Of a stretch of 64,000 nucleotides of DNA, positions 34,503 through 43,159 are shown piece by piece. Where the stretch lies: the NCBI RefSeq assembly GCF_015352425.1, contig NZ_JADKNH010000004.1, positions 268,013 to 332,012 of the forward strand, written 5' to 3'. Position 1 is the stretch's first letter, and the number at the start of each line of letters is the position of its first letter. Source of the DNA: Fusibacter ferrireducens. Its GTDB lineage: Bacteria > Bacillota > Clostridia > Peptostreptococcales > Acidaminobacteraceae. Both the position numbers and the translations under genes were made by a program. The notes beneath the pieces are model-generated. The model was not told where the DNA came from and did not search any database. It saw nothing but the letters and a program-made list of their open reading frames with translations.

Positions 34503-34742
34503 CTAATTGCGTTTTATTCTGAAATTTTCTATGACACTGTATAGAATCGTTATGAAGAACATGATGATGTATATGTATAATATTCTTTGTCTTCCCATCA
34601 AATGATTGAGCGTTAAGACGCTGATTATACCAACGCATATGGATATCAATAATTTTGTTATTAGAGGGATATGGCTGTCTTTAAGGCATATTGGCAATAC
34701 CAATAAAGTTACACAAAATATATAGATACTCAGGCATATCAT
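34503..34742 (-). CDS. Possible small three-TM membrane protein
   Basis: About 79 residues from ATG 34742 (a TTG extension to 34754 exists). Three hydrophobic segments (IYIFCVTLLVLPICL, LLISICVGIISVL, IYIIMFFITILYSVI). No ribosome binding site is visible and AT-rich DNA can produce such frames by chance, so it is doubtful. Confidence 0.3.
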   Translation of the reverse strand: MICLSIYIFCVTLLVLPICLKDSHIPLITKLLISICVGIISVLTLNHLMGRQRILYIYIIMFFITILYSVIENFRIKRN

Positions 34743-34781
34743 CAAAATCAACAAACTACTCGGTCCGCCGCGCTACCCTTG

Positions 34782-34887
34782 TAACCCTCGCGCAAGCGTG
34801 TCAGCTTGCAATCAATGTGAGTCTTGACTCACATTGATTTGGGAAAATACCCCGTTTTTTTAAGCGGGGTATTTTCCCCGAGGGTTA
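34782..34887. repeat. Four-way-junction (cloverleaf) DNA/RNA element
   Basis: Outer stem TAACCCTCG (34782-34790) with CGAGGGTTA (34879-34887). Inside, with 0-1 nt between them, are three perfect hairpins: GCAAGC/GCTTGC (34792-34797, 34804-34809); a 14-bp stem with a 2-nt loop (34810-34823, 34826-34839); and a 14-bp stem GGGAAAATACCCCG/CGGGGTATTTTCCC (34841-34854, 34865-34878) with a T-rich loop. It lies in the 620-nt gap between unrelated genes. It may be a mobile repeat, a stable RNA or a compound terminator. Confidence 0.7.
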
Positions 34888-35076
34888 TAGTAATATTTAA
34901 TCCTATGTTTATAGAATTATAATCTCTGTAATGTTAAAATAAAGGGGACAGTATAAAGTCTAGCTACTAGAGCAACTCATTATTGCTGTATCTGAGCAGT
35001 TAATCGTTAAATGACATTTGAAAATGATGTGTACAGCAGGATCAATTTATAGATTAAAATCAAAGGAGTGTATGAA

Positions 35077-36222
35077 ATGGGATTATTTAATTTTCTTAAG
35101 GGTGAATTTCTTGAAGTCGTTCATTGGGAGGACAGCTCTCAAGATACGATGGTCTACAAATTTCCGATGACAGATAAGCAACAAATCAAAGAAGGGGCAC
35201 AACTGATCGTCAGACCTTCGCAAGTGGCGATTTTTGTCTATGAAGGACAGATTGCAGATGTTTATGAACCTGGTAAATATGAGCTACATACAGCAACGAT
35301 GCCGATTTTCACATCACTTTCCAACTGGAAATTTAAATTTGAGAATCATTTTAAAACGGATGTTTACTTTGTGAACATGAAACAGTTTACGAACCAAAAA
35401 TGGGGTACTGTAAATCCGATTATGATGCGTGATGCAGATTTTGGGATCTTAAGACTTAGAGGGTTTGGAGTCTATTCATTTAGAGTGAGTGATGCTGTTA
35501 CATTCTTAAAAGAAGTCTTTGGATCGAACAAGTTTTTTACAGTGGATCAAATCAATGAACATCTTAAGAGCTTAATTGTGTCCAGTGTTTCGGATGTGAT
35601 TGCAGAAGCTAAAATTCCAGCGATGGACTTGGCGACACAGTATGATGAAATTGGTCAACTTGCCATGGCGAGAATCACCGATCGATTTGAAATCTACGGG
35701 TTGATGATCTCTGATTTTGCAGTAGAGAACTTATCATTGCCAGAATCAGTTGAAAAAGCCATCGATAAAAGAACTGAAATGGGCGCTCTTGGCGATCTTA
35801 ACCAATATATGAAGTTCCAAACCGCAGAAGCCATAAGAGATGCTGCCCAAAACGAAGGTGGCGGGTTTGCAAGTATGGGTGCTGGTATGGGTGCTGGGGC
35901 AGGGATTGGTAAAGTGATGGCAGATGCTATGGCATCACCAAATCAAGCACAGACTCAACCACAAGCTCAACCGCATATGGAGACTGTGGCATGTGGCAAG
36001 TGCGGCGCGCAAAACAGGAAAGGTGCAAAATTCTGTTCTGAATGTGGCTTTAGTTTTATCAAGAAGTGTATTTCCTGTGGACATGAAATTGATCCAAACG
36101 CGAAATTCTGTATGGAATGCGGTGCAAGTCAAGTCGTTGAAAGCAAATGTCCTAAATGTGGCGAGAGTATAGATGCCGATGCAAAATTCTGTCCGCATTG
36201 CGGCCAATCGACGAAAGCTTAA
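35077..36222 (+). CDS. SPFH-domain protein with C-terminal double zinc ribbons
   Basis: A 381-residue protein related to the so-called virion core (YdjI/L-like) group. AAAGGAG fits ATG 35077. Residues 1-250 are an SPFH/band-7-like domain (YKFPMTDKQQIKEGAQLIVRP near 25, ISDFAVENLSLP near 215). A Gly/Ala/Gln-rich linker is followed by three CxxC zinc ribbons (CGKCGAQN, CISCGHEI, CPKCGES). It probably assembles at the membrane. Precedes a TFIIB-type zinc-ribbon gene by 10 nt, then a two-component system; a cell-envelope stress role is plausible. Confidence 0.85.
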   Translation: MGLFNFLKGEFLEVVHWEDSSQDTMVYKFPMTDKQQIKEGAQLIVRPSQVAIFVYEGQIADVYEPGKYELHTATMPIFTSLSNWKFKFENHFKTDVYFVNMKQFTNQKWGTVNPIMMRDADFGILRLRGFGVYSFRVSDAVTFLKEVFGSNKFFTVDQINEHLKSLIVSSVSDVIAEAKIPAMDLATQYDEIGQLAMARITDRFEIYGLMISDFAVENLSLPESVEKAIDKRTEMGALGDLNQYMKFQTAEAIRDAAQNEGGGFASMGAGMGAGAGIGKVMADAMASPNQAQTQPQAQPHMETVACGKCGAQNRKGAKFCSECGFSFIKKCISCGHEIDPNAKFCMECGASQVVESKCPKCGESIDADAKFCPHCGQSTKA

Positions 36223-36232
36223 GGAGTGACTC

Positions 36233-37498
36233 ATGAAGAAAAGAGATAATCTTGGAATAGATGATCGATTGAAGCATGATCCCAGTGAAATAGAAGATCA
36301 AGCAACTTCTTTTATGGAAGGGCATGAAGGTGGTGCGGAAAGCGACGATGACGAGCCAGTTGCTGGTGAATATGAGTCCAACTTTGAAAACTCATTGGTC
36401 ACCCAATGCCCAGCTTGTGCAGGTAATATGGTTTTTAACCCTGAAGCGGGCAATCTCAAATGTCCTTACTGTGGCACGGAGAAGGAAATTGCTTCGGATA
36501 ACAAGGCAATTGAAGAGAGATGCTTTGAGTCTGCGCTTGCAGAGGGTGCTAGAACTTGGAATGACGATGATATCAAGAGTTTCTCTTGTAAAAACTGTGG
36601 CGCCGAGCTTATCTTTGATGCACATACCCAGGCGCAATTTTGTAATTACTGTGGATCTTCGCATATCACTTTTCAAGAAGCTGAAAATACCATACCTCCT
36701 CAATATTTGGTACCCTTTTCCGTCACTGAAAAATTGGCAGGAGATCACTTTAAAGAATGGATTACAAAGCGTTGGTTCGCACCAAATGATTTGAAAAATT
36801 CGTATAAAAACAATAAATTATTGGGGACATACATCCCGCATTGGACGTATGATTCCAACACGTATTCTTATTATACCGCCCAACGTGGAGATTATTACTA
36901 TGTCACTCGGACGAGAACAGTGAATGGTAAAACGGAGACTTATCAAGAACGCAGAACGCGATGGACACCTGTAAGTGGTGACTACAGTAGATTTTTTGAT
37001 GATGTGCTCATTAGAGCTTCTAAAAAAGTGGATGACAAGTTGATCAATAAAATTCAACCTTTTACGCTTGGAGAACTTAAAGGCTACAAACCCGAGTATT
37101 TATCAGGTTTTTACGCAGAGCGCTACAGTGTTGCTTTAGAAGAGGGATGGGAAGAAGGTAAAATAGAAATAGATCGTGATTTAAACGCTGAGATCAAGAG
37201 GAAAATTGGTGGGGATACAATACGCTTTTTAAATATAAAGACACAGTATAACGACGTTACTTTTAAGCATATTTTGCTGCCAGTATGGCTTTCCAGTTTT
37301 AACTATCATGAAAAGGTCTTTCAGTTTATGATCAATGGGCAGTCCGGAAAAGTCATCGGGGAATATCCAAAGAGCGTCATCAAAATCACACTGGCAGTAT
37401 TGGCGGCATTAATTGTGATTGCTATTGTTGCTTATGTGTTTATGGGATCGGATGACCCTACAATGATTAACCAACTGGAAACACTTTATTTTAGTTAG
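36233..37498 (+). CDS. TFIIB-type zinc-ribbon membrane protein
   Basis: A 421-residue protein. An acidic N-terminal 55 residues are followed by a zinc ribbon (CPACAGNMVF, CPYCGTEKE), a second Cys set (CKNCGAELIF, CNYCGSSHI), then a roughly 200-residue middle region (PFSVTEKLAGDHFKEWI, YTAQRGDYYY). A C-terminal membrane helix (about 387-405, LAVLAALIVIAIVAYVF) anchors it. This is the widespread TFIIB zinc-finger-containing membrane family, often encoded beside SPFH zinc-ribbon proteins as here. Biochemical role unknown. Confidence 0.85.
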   Translation: MKKRDNLGIDDRLKHDPSEIEDQATSFMEGHEGGAESDDDEPVAGEYESNFENSLVTQCPACAGNMVFNPEAGNLKCPYCGTEKEIASDNKAIEERCFESALAEGARTWNDDDIKSFSCKNCGAELIFDAHTQAQFCNYCGSSHITFQEAENTIPPQYLVPFSVTEKLAGDHFKEWITKRWFAPNDLKNSYKNNKLLGTYIPHWTYDSNTYSYYTAQRGDYYYVTRTRTVNGKTETYQERRTRWTPVSGDYSRFFDDVLIRASKKVDDKLINKIQPFTLGELKGYKPEYLSGFYAERYSVALEEGWEEGKIEIDRDLNAEIKRKIGGDTIRFLNIKTQYNDVTFKHILLPVWLSSFNYHEKVFQFMINGQSGKVIGEYPKSVIKITLAVLAALIVIAIVAYVFMGSDDPTMINQLETLYFS

Positions 37499-37538
37499 AG
37501 CTACAAGAATAGGATATAGAGTTGAACGGGGTGAGACT

Positions 37539-38771
37539 ATGGCTAAGAACAAGAAAATTATAGGAATAAGATTGTTCGCAGGCGTATTGCTCTCCCTTGT
37601 TGCACTTTACTTTGAGAAAGCATCAGGTATGAGATTGGCCTATCTGATGCTTCTTTTAGTTGGGTTTTTAGGGAGTGCTGTCATAGGGATTAAAACCAAG
37701 AGTAGAAACCTCTATTTCATAGAGTGTGGTTTGGTTCTAGGCCTTAATTACATATCGCGCTTTAATTTGAATATGATCTTTATTGCCTTCTATCTGATCC
37801 TTATTGTGGAGAGCTTTTTTGTGCTCAGCCGTGAAGATGCATTGAAAGTGGGTTTTTTATCCATGGGGCTACTCGGCATTAATTTTTACTTGATTGTACC
37901 TTATGGAATCAATTATGAACTCATTGCAGAAATGTGTTTTCTAGAAATGATATTGATTCTAGTGATGACTGCACTTTATTTTTCAAAGTCATATTGGATA
38001 GAGCGCAATAAAGTCGTTTCTCTGCTGGATGAAAATGAACAAAAACGGATTTCGCTTGAAAAAGCGCTGGATACGGTTTCGACTCAAAATAAATCTCTTG
38101 AACGTACTCAAACAGAAGTTATTAGGCTTACACGAATTGCAGAACGTGCTGAACTGGCAAGTGCTTTACACGACACCTTGGGACATGAAATCACAGGGCT
38201 TATTATGCAGATTGAAATGCTTAACATGCAATATCAAGATCCACTTGCAAAGGAAGCGGCAGATCATGCGCGTGAGATCCTTCGCGCAATGAGAGAAACA
38301 GTAGAAACGCTACAAGTTAGTCCTATGGATGACTCCACTATGGTCAAACTCAAACAAAAAGTGGCTGCCTTTACTGCACAAACTCAGATCAAAACACATT
38401 TTGAATTTGAAGTCAATATAGATACGCTGGATGCTGAATACAGAGAAATGATTTTCAGAACGGTCCTTGAAGCATTGACCAATACGGCTAGACATTCGGA
38501 TGCTACTGAAATTTGGCTGATGCTAAATGTGCTCACATCTGGAGAGCTGTTATTGAAAATTATAGACAATGGTAAAAGCAAAAATATGGGCAAAAAATCG
38601 ACCAGCAAGCATGAGCGAATGGAAAATGCTCATAACGATTTTGAGGAGGGCAATGGACTTCGCTTTATCAGAGAACGCGTCTCAAAGTTAGGTGGAACTT
38701 CTGAAATTATAAGCGATGCACATTTAGGATTTCAAATCATGATTAAGTTTAGAGGAGGGCGCCATGATTAA
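37539..38771 (+). CDS. NarL-type sensor histidine kinase (HisKA_3)
   Basis: A 410-residue kinase. Residues 1-150 hold about five or six membrane segments with little outside sequence (an intramembrane-sensing layout, as in LiaS/DesK). A coiled coil precedes HisKA_3 with His211 in SALHDTLGHEITG, then HATPase (FRTVLEALTNTARHS, then DNGKSKN and GNGLRFIRERVSKLGG). It ends in overlap with the response regulator gene, 40 nt after the zinc-ribbon gene. It probably controls this operon or envelope genes. Confidence 0.9.
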   Translation: MAKNKKIIGIRLFAGVLLSLVALYFEKASGMRLAYLMLLLVGFLGSAVIGIKTKSRNLYFIECGLVLGLNYISRFNLNMIFIAFYLILIVESFFVLSREDALKVGFLSMGLLGINFYLIVPYGINYELIAEMCFLEMILILVMTALYFSKSYWIERNKVVSLLDENEQKRISLEKALDTVSTQNKSLERTQTEVIRLTRIAERAELASALHDTLGHEITGLIMQIEMLNMQYQDPLAKEAADHAREILRAMRETVETLQVSPMDDSTMVKLKQKVAAFTAQTQIKTHFEFEVNIDTLDAEYREMIFRTVLEALTNTARHSDATEIWLMLNVLTSGELLLKIIDNGKSKNMGKKSTSKHERMENAHNDFEEGNGLRFIRERVSKLGGTSEIISDAHLGFQIMIKFRGGRHD

Positions 38772-39399
38772 AGTAGCCATTGTAGATGATCAAAAACTCA
38801 TTCGAAACGGACTTGTTATGATGGTCAACTTGCAATCTGATATGCAAGTTGTTTGGACAGCGGATCACGGTAAAGAAGCACTTTTAAAGGTCGCCTCCTC
38901 GCAGCCTGATATTATTCTCATGGATATCAGAATGCCAGAAATGAATGGGGTAGAAGCAACAGCTTTGATTAAAAAAGACTATCCTGAAACCAAAGTCCTA
39001 GTCTTGACGACGTTCAATGAAGATGACTATATTTTCGAGACATTAAAAGCAGGTGCAAGCGGTTACTTGCTCAAAGATGTGCCTCCGGAAGAATTATTGG
39101 ATGGCATCAGAAAAGCGATTAAAGGCGGCACAGTCATAGAACCCAATGTGGCTTCAAAAATGGTAAAAAACCTTTCACGCATTGATGAAAATACTCAAAA
39201 TGAAATTAGGATGAAGCTCACACCAAGAGAGTTTGAAATTGCGAAAATGATTTCGGAGGGATTGAGCAACAAAGAAATTAGTGAACTTCTATTTTTATCA
39301 GAAGGCACGGTCAAGAATCACTTAACCAATGTCCTTGAAAAACTGAAACTCAGAGATCGGACTCAACTTGCCATTTTGATGCTCAAAAATCAGATGTAA
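38764..39399 (+). CDS. NarL/FixJ-family response regulator
   Basis: A 211-residue regulator. Receiver with Asp54 in IILMDIRMPEMNG and the switch K in YLLKDVPPEELL. LuxR-type HTH at about 145-205 (LTPREFEIAKMISEGLSNKE, then EGTVKNHLTNVLEKL). GAGGAGGG precedes ATG 38764; it overlaps the kinase gene by 8 nt. Target promoters are not visible. Confidence 0.93.
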   Translation: MIKVAIVDDQKLIRNGLVMMVNLQSDMQVVWTADHGKEALLKVASSQPDIILMDIRMPEMNGVEATALIKKDYPETKVLVLTTFNEDDYIFETLKAGASGYLLKDVPPEELLDGIRKAIKGGTVIEPNVASKMVKNLSRIDENTQNEIRMKLTPREFEIAKMISEGLSNKEISELLFLSEGTVKNHLTNVLEKLKLRDRTQLAILMLKNQM

Positions 39400-39565
39400 G
39401 CAAGGAGATCTCATTAGAATACTCAGTGATAGTGAATATGAATCTGTTTATATATATTTCATATGTACTTCAGAAGAACAGGTTGGATATAAATACTCAA
39501 ATCCAATTATGGAAGGAGGATATATGTCGATAGATTAGAAGTTTAAAAAGCGTATACAAGATAAA

Positions 39566-40321
39566 ATGGAGAAAATAACTTTTAAAAATTCACGTGATTT
39601 AAAATTAGTGGGCAATTTTTATAGTGCAGGAGATGAAGCAATGGTGATTATGTGTCATGGCTTTGCATCTGATCAATACGCAAATGACAGATTTGGAAAA
39701 CTTGCACAGGCATTAAATGAACGGGGCATAAGTGCTCTATCTTTTGATTTTAGCGGCTGTGGAGAAAGTGACGATGATACGCTTACAGCAGATAAATTAT
39801 CAGATGACCTAATTTCAGCAGTTGACTATGTTAAGACATTGGGCTACAAGAAGATAGCGCTCTTTTCGCACAGTTTAGGGGCTTATATTTCACTTAGGAC
39901 TTACTCTGAAATAATAAGGACAATGGTGCTGCTTGGACCATTGACTGGGCCATTAGACTTCAGGGCGGATGAATTTTATACTGCAGAACAGCGCCGAGAG
40001 ATTGAGGCGAAAGGTTACTTTACAATAAAAAATGAGAATCGGATCAGAAAAGAAGTGATGGTGGACTCGCAGTTGGCCACAGATATAGCAGAAATTGATC
40101 AAAAGGCACTCTTTGCAGAGATCAATTGTCCTATTTTAATGATTCATGGTGATCAAGGTGAAATGGAAGCCACTTTATATCCGTGTTCTAAAGATGCGAT
40201 AAAGTTGGTTTCTGGAGATTCGACATTAGTCATTTTAGAAGGTAGTAGCCATAGTTTTGTTGAAGCGTATGACAAAGTGATTCAATTATCCATAGAGTGG
40301 TTTTCAAAGCATTTTGATTAA
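39566..40321 (+). CDS. Alpha/beta hydrolase
   Basis: A 251-residue serine hydrolase of the esterase/aminopeptidase-like BAAT/FrsA group. Oxyanion region MCHGFASDQYAND, nucleophile elbow FSHSLGAYIS (Ser in S-x-S-x-G), acid in MIHGDQGE, His in EGSSHSFVEAYDK. No signal peptide. No good ribosome binding site at ATG 39566; GGAAGGAGG at 39510 instead serves a 4-codon frame (39524) that stops at once, which may indicate an upstream change or coupled reinitiation. Confidence 0.85.
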   Translation: MEKITFKNSRDLKLVGNFYSAGDEAMVIMCHGFASDQYANDRFGKLAQALNERGISALSFDFSGCGESDDDTLTADKLSDDLISAVDYVKTLGYKKIALFSHSLGAYISLRTYSEIIRTMVLLGPLTGPLDFRADEFYTAEQRREIEAKGYFTIKNENRIRKEVMVDSQLATDIAEIDQKALFAEINCPILMIHGDQGEMEATLYPCSKDAIKLVSGDSTLVILEGSSHSFVEAYDKVIQLSIEWFSKHFD

Positions 40322-40568
40322 ACATCTCCTATTGGCATTTTTCAAAAAACAATACTAAAATCGATTAGAATATTATTTTAAGATATGATCTAAATAGGGT
40401 TCAAAATAAATTTTTAAATTAGAGTGTAATGATTTCTTAAGTGAATCATTACACTTTTTTTTATCAAAGCAGCTCTTTTAAAAAAACAGAAAATTCATAT
40501 TATTCACTTGGTGAAGCATAGATGAGACAACCTCTACAGCAAAAAACGGATCGAAATAATAAACGCTT

Positions 40569-40671
40569 GTATCAAAATGATACTGAATATTTATTTACAT
40601 GAAACGTTCTTAATGCTAGTATCATATTGTAATCCAGCTGGAATCATTAGACGAAAGTATCAAAATGATAC
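40569..40671 (+). promoter_or_regulatory. Promoter with repeated GTATCA-AAA-TGATAC operators
   Basis: TTTACA (40594-40599), 17 nt, TAGTAT (40617-40622). The identical 15-bp palindrome GTATCAAAATGATAC occurs at 40569-40583 and 40657-40671, and a half-conserved copy (GTATCATATTGTAAT, 40619-40633) overlaps the -10. The last copy abuts the ribosome binding site of the desulfidase-family gene, suggesting repression across the promoter. The repressor is not identified. Confidence 0.7.
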
Positions 40672-40682
40672 GAGGTGAATGA

Positions 40683-41933
40683 ATGGAAAACGAATACGGA
40701 GAAATACTCAAAAAAGAGTTGATATTGGCTTTAGGCTGTACAGAACCTATTTCAATAGCATATGCCGCAGCACTGGCTAAGAGTCAACTGGGATCAATGC
40801 CTAAAAAAATTGAGGTTTCTGTAAGTGGTAACATTATCAAGAATGTTAAAGGCGTTATTGTGCCGAATACAAGCGGTATGCGTGGCATAGAAGTCGCTGT
40901 GGTAGCGGGGTTGTTATCATCCAAACCCGAAAGCAAACTAGAGGTTTTAGAGCATGTTAGTGAAGAAAACATCTCTAAGATTAAGGATCTTTTAAAAACA
41001 ATAGAAATAAGGGTTATTCAAGTCAAGAATAAGAGCAATTTGTACGTTGAAATAACAGAATATTCCGAAAATGAAAAGGTGTGCGTCGTGATTGAAAATA
41101 AGCATACCAATGTGACCTCAATAAAAAAGAATGATCTCACATTACACGATTTGGAAGTTGAAGTATTAAACAAGGGGACTGATTACACTTTTATGTCTTA
41201 TTCAGGCATCACTGAATTTGCTTTTTCGGGCGATTATCTGATGTATAAAGACATATTAGATCAACAAATTGAAAAAAATTATGGTATAGCTCAAATAGGA
41301 CTGTCAGAAGATTTTGGTATGAATATTGGGAAAACGCTTATTAAAACGGCCAGATCCGCCAAGGAGAAATCAGTTGCTTATGCGGCAGCAGGATCAGATG
41401 CTAGGATGAGTGGTTCATCTCTACCGGTGGTGATCAATTCAGGATCGGGTAATCAAGGCATGACTGTGTCTTTGCCGATTTATGTCTATTGCATTAGCGA
41501 AGCGATTGAAACAGAAAAGATGTACAGAGCATTAATATTTGCCAACCTAATAGCGATTTATATCAAATCTAAGATTGGTTCGCTTTCCGCATTTTGTGGG
41601 GCAGTAAGTGCAGCTACCGCAGTGAGTGGCGCAATTACTTATTTACGCGGGGGCACATTTGAAGCGATTGAAAACAGTATCAAGAATGCCTTTTCCAATT
41701 TACCGGGTGTGATTTGTGATGGGGCAAAGCCATCCTGTGCTTATAAGATTTATTCAAGTCTTGACAGTGCTTTTTTAGCTTCCGACTTGGCGCTTAAAGG
41801 CATCGTGGCAGAAAACGGATGTGGTATTATCTTTGAGAGTGTCGATAAGACCATATCGGCTGTAGGTGAAATTGGCAACAAAGGTATGAAAAGTACAGAT
41901 GAAGTCATTTTGGATATTATGACTTCGTGGTAA
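40683..41933 (+). CDS. cyuA: L-cysteine desulfidase / serine dehydratase-alpha-like family enzyme
   Basis: A 416-residue cytoplasmic enzyme of the CyuA/UPF0597 family, close to the usual length. It has the N-terminal ALGCTEPISIAYAAALAK and Cys residues in VICDGAKPSCAYK and ENGCGII expected to bind an iron-sulfur cluster. Family reaction: L-cysteine to pyruvate, ammonia and sulfide (some members act on serine or related compounds). GAGGTG precedes ATG 40683. It leads a Liv transporter/DhaKL cluster behind a palindrome-rich promoter. The exact substrate here is uncertain. Confidence 0.85.
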   Translation: MENEYGEILKKELILALGCTEPISIAYAAALAKSQLGSMPKKIEVSVSGNIIKNVKGVIVPNTSGMRGIEVAVVAGLLSSKPESKLEVLEHVSEENISKIKDLLKTIEIRVIQVKNKSNLYVEITEYSENEKVCVVIENKHTNVTSIKKNDLTLHDLEVEVLNKGTDYTFMSYSGITEFAFSGDYLMYKDILDQQIEKNYGIAQIGLSEDFGMNIGKTLIKTARSAKEKSVAYAAAGSDARMSGSSLPVVINSGSGNQGMTVSLPIYVYCISEAIETEKMYRALIFANLIAIYIKSKIGSLSAFCGAVSAATAVSGAITYLRGGTFEAIENSIKNAFSNLPGVICDGAKPSCAYKIYSSLDSAFLASDLALKGIVAENGCGIIFESVDKTISAVGEIGNKGMKSTDEVILDIMTSW

Positions 41934-41938
41934 CCGTG

Positions 41939-41956
41939 ATTGCAATGTAATGCAAT
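41939..41956. promoter_or_regulatory. Inverted repeat ATTGCA-N6-TGCAAT between cyuA and the Liv genes
   Basis: Six-base arms starting 6 nt after the cyuA stop codon. Weak as a terminator; possibly a processing or binding site. Confidence 0.3.
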
Positions 41957-41980
41957 ATAGATTACGAGGGGGACAAAGTA

Positions 41981-43102
41981 ATGAAAAAAAATTTGATATT
42001 AGTTTTGGTATTACTTTTAGTAACGACGTCATTAGCAGGATGTAAGAGTGCGGATTCAGGTAAAATTAGAATTGCCATTGCAGGACCTTTGACAGGTGAT
42101 TTTGCAGAGTATGGCACAGGGTTTAAAAACGCAGTTGAGATGATTGCAAAAGAATACAATGCAGATGGTGGCGTACTTGGTAAAGAGATTGAAATCGTAA
42201 GTTATGATGACAAGAATAGCGGCGAAGAAGCGGCGTCTATTGCAGAGAGAATTGCAAGCGATAACTCTATCGTAGGCGTTGTAGGTCACTTTGCAAGTGG
42301 TGTTTGTATGGCGGCATCTCCAACCTATCAAGAAGTGGGTATCGTTGAAATTTCACCATCAGCATCTCATCCAGATTACTCGAGTGAAGGGGACTTCATT
42401 TTCAGAAACAACAGTTTGATCAATGTAGAAGCCAAGGAAACTCTGACGATTGCTTCAGAAGTATTCGATGCCAAAAGAGTGGCTATCTTATCTGTAAAAA
42501 CAGACTGGGGCACATCAACAGCAGATATTCTAATGAATAAGCTTTCAAAAGATTTTCCTAATATTGAAATTGTAGCACATGAAGAAATTGTGGATGGCAC
42601 AGTGGATTTTTCACCTACGGTTACTGCGTTAAATGCTCAAAATCCAGATACTATTATCGTCTGTGCTATGTATAATATCTTAGGGCCTTTTGCCTCACAG
42701 TACAAAGACATCAATCCGGAAATTAACTTAGTTGGTTTTTCAAATGCTTATTCAGAACAGTTGATTGAACTTGCTAAAGAAGATGCTGAAGGTATTGCGT
42801 TACCTGCTATCTTCTTCCATAACAGCACAGAACCTAAAGTGGCAAACTTTGTGAGTTCTTACGAAGAAGCCTATGGTTCAGTACCAAGTAGTTTAACGGC
42901 TCAAGCTTATGACTCTATGGGCATGATCATTGAAGCGATTAAAGCATCGAATGCCACAGATAGAACTAAAATCAAAGAGGCACTTTATGATTTGAAATAC
43001 GAAGGCGTATCTGGTTTGACACAATTTGATTCAAATGGGGATGCACTTAAGACTTTTAACTGGTTAATTATCAAAGATGGACAATTCGTTGAATATAATT
43101 AA
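41981..43102 (+). CDS. Branched-chain-amino-acid-type ABC substrate-binding lipoprotein
   Basis: A 373-residue Leu/Ile/Val-binding-protein-like receptor (PBP type I). Signal peptide with lipobox SLAGC (Cys21). Typical elements: IAIAGPLTGDFAEYGTGFKN, YNADGGVLGKEIEIVSYDD, SPSASHPDYSSEGDFIFRN. It delivers ligand to the LivH/M-type permeases. The context (cysteine desulfidase, ATC-hydrolase family) suggests an amino acid or derivative other than leucine. GAGGGGG lies upstream of ATG 41981. Confidence 0.93.
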   Translation: MKKNLILVLVLLLVTTSLAGCKSADSGKIRIAIAGPLTGDFAEYGTGFKNAVEMIAKEYNADGGVLGKEIEIVSYDDKNSGEEAASIAERIASDNSIVGVVGHFASGVCMAASPTYQEVGIVEISPSASHPDYSSEGDFIFRNNSLINVEAKETLTIASEVFDAKRVAILSVKTDWGTSTADILMNKLSKDFPNIEIVAHEEIVDGTVDFSPTVTALNAQNPDTIIVCAMYNILGPFASQYKDINPEINLVGFSNAYSEQLIELAKEDAEGIALPAIFFHNSTEPKVANFVSSYEEAYGSVPSSLTAQAYDSMGMIIEAIKASNATDRTKIKEALYDLKYEGVSGLTQFDSNGDALKTFNWLIIKDGQFVEYN

Positions 43103-43159
43103 GAAGTGGTGATGACATATGCGCCTTAATTAAATATCTTTTATGAAAGAGGTGGAACG

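Noticed and set aside
39524-39538. Four-codon frame with a strong GGAAGGAGG site before the alpha/beta hydrolase
   Set aside because: Too short to be called a gene; possibly a reinitiation leader, noted under the hydrolase.
40630-40660. Sigma-54 promoter in front of cyuA
   Set aside because: CTGGAATCATTAGACG lacks the GC at the required 10-nt distance from GG; a sigma-A promoter with operators fits better.
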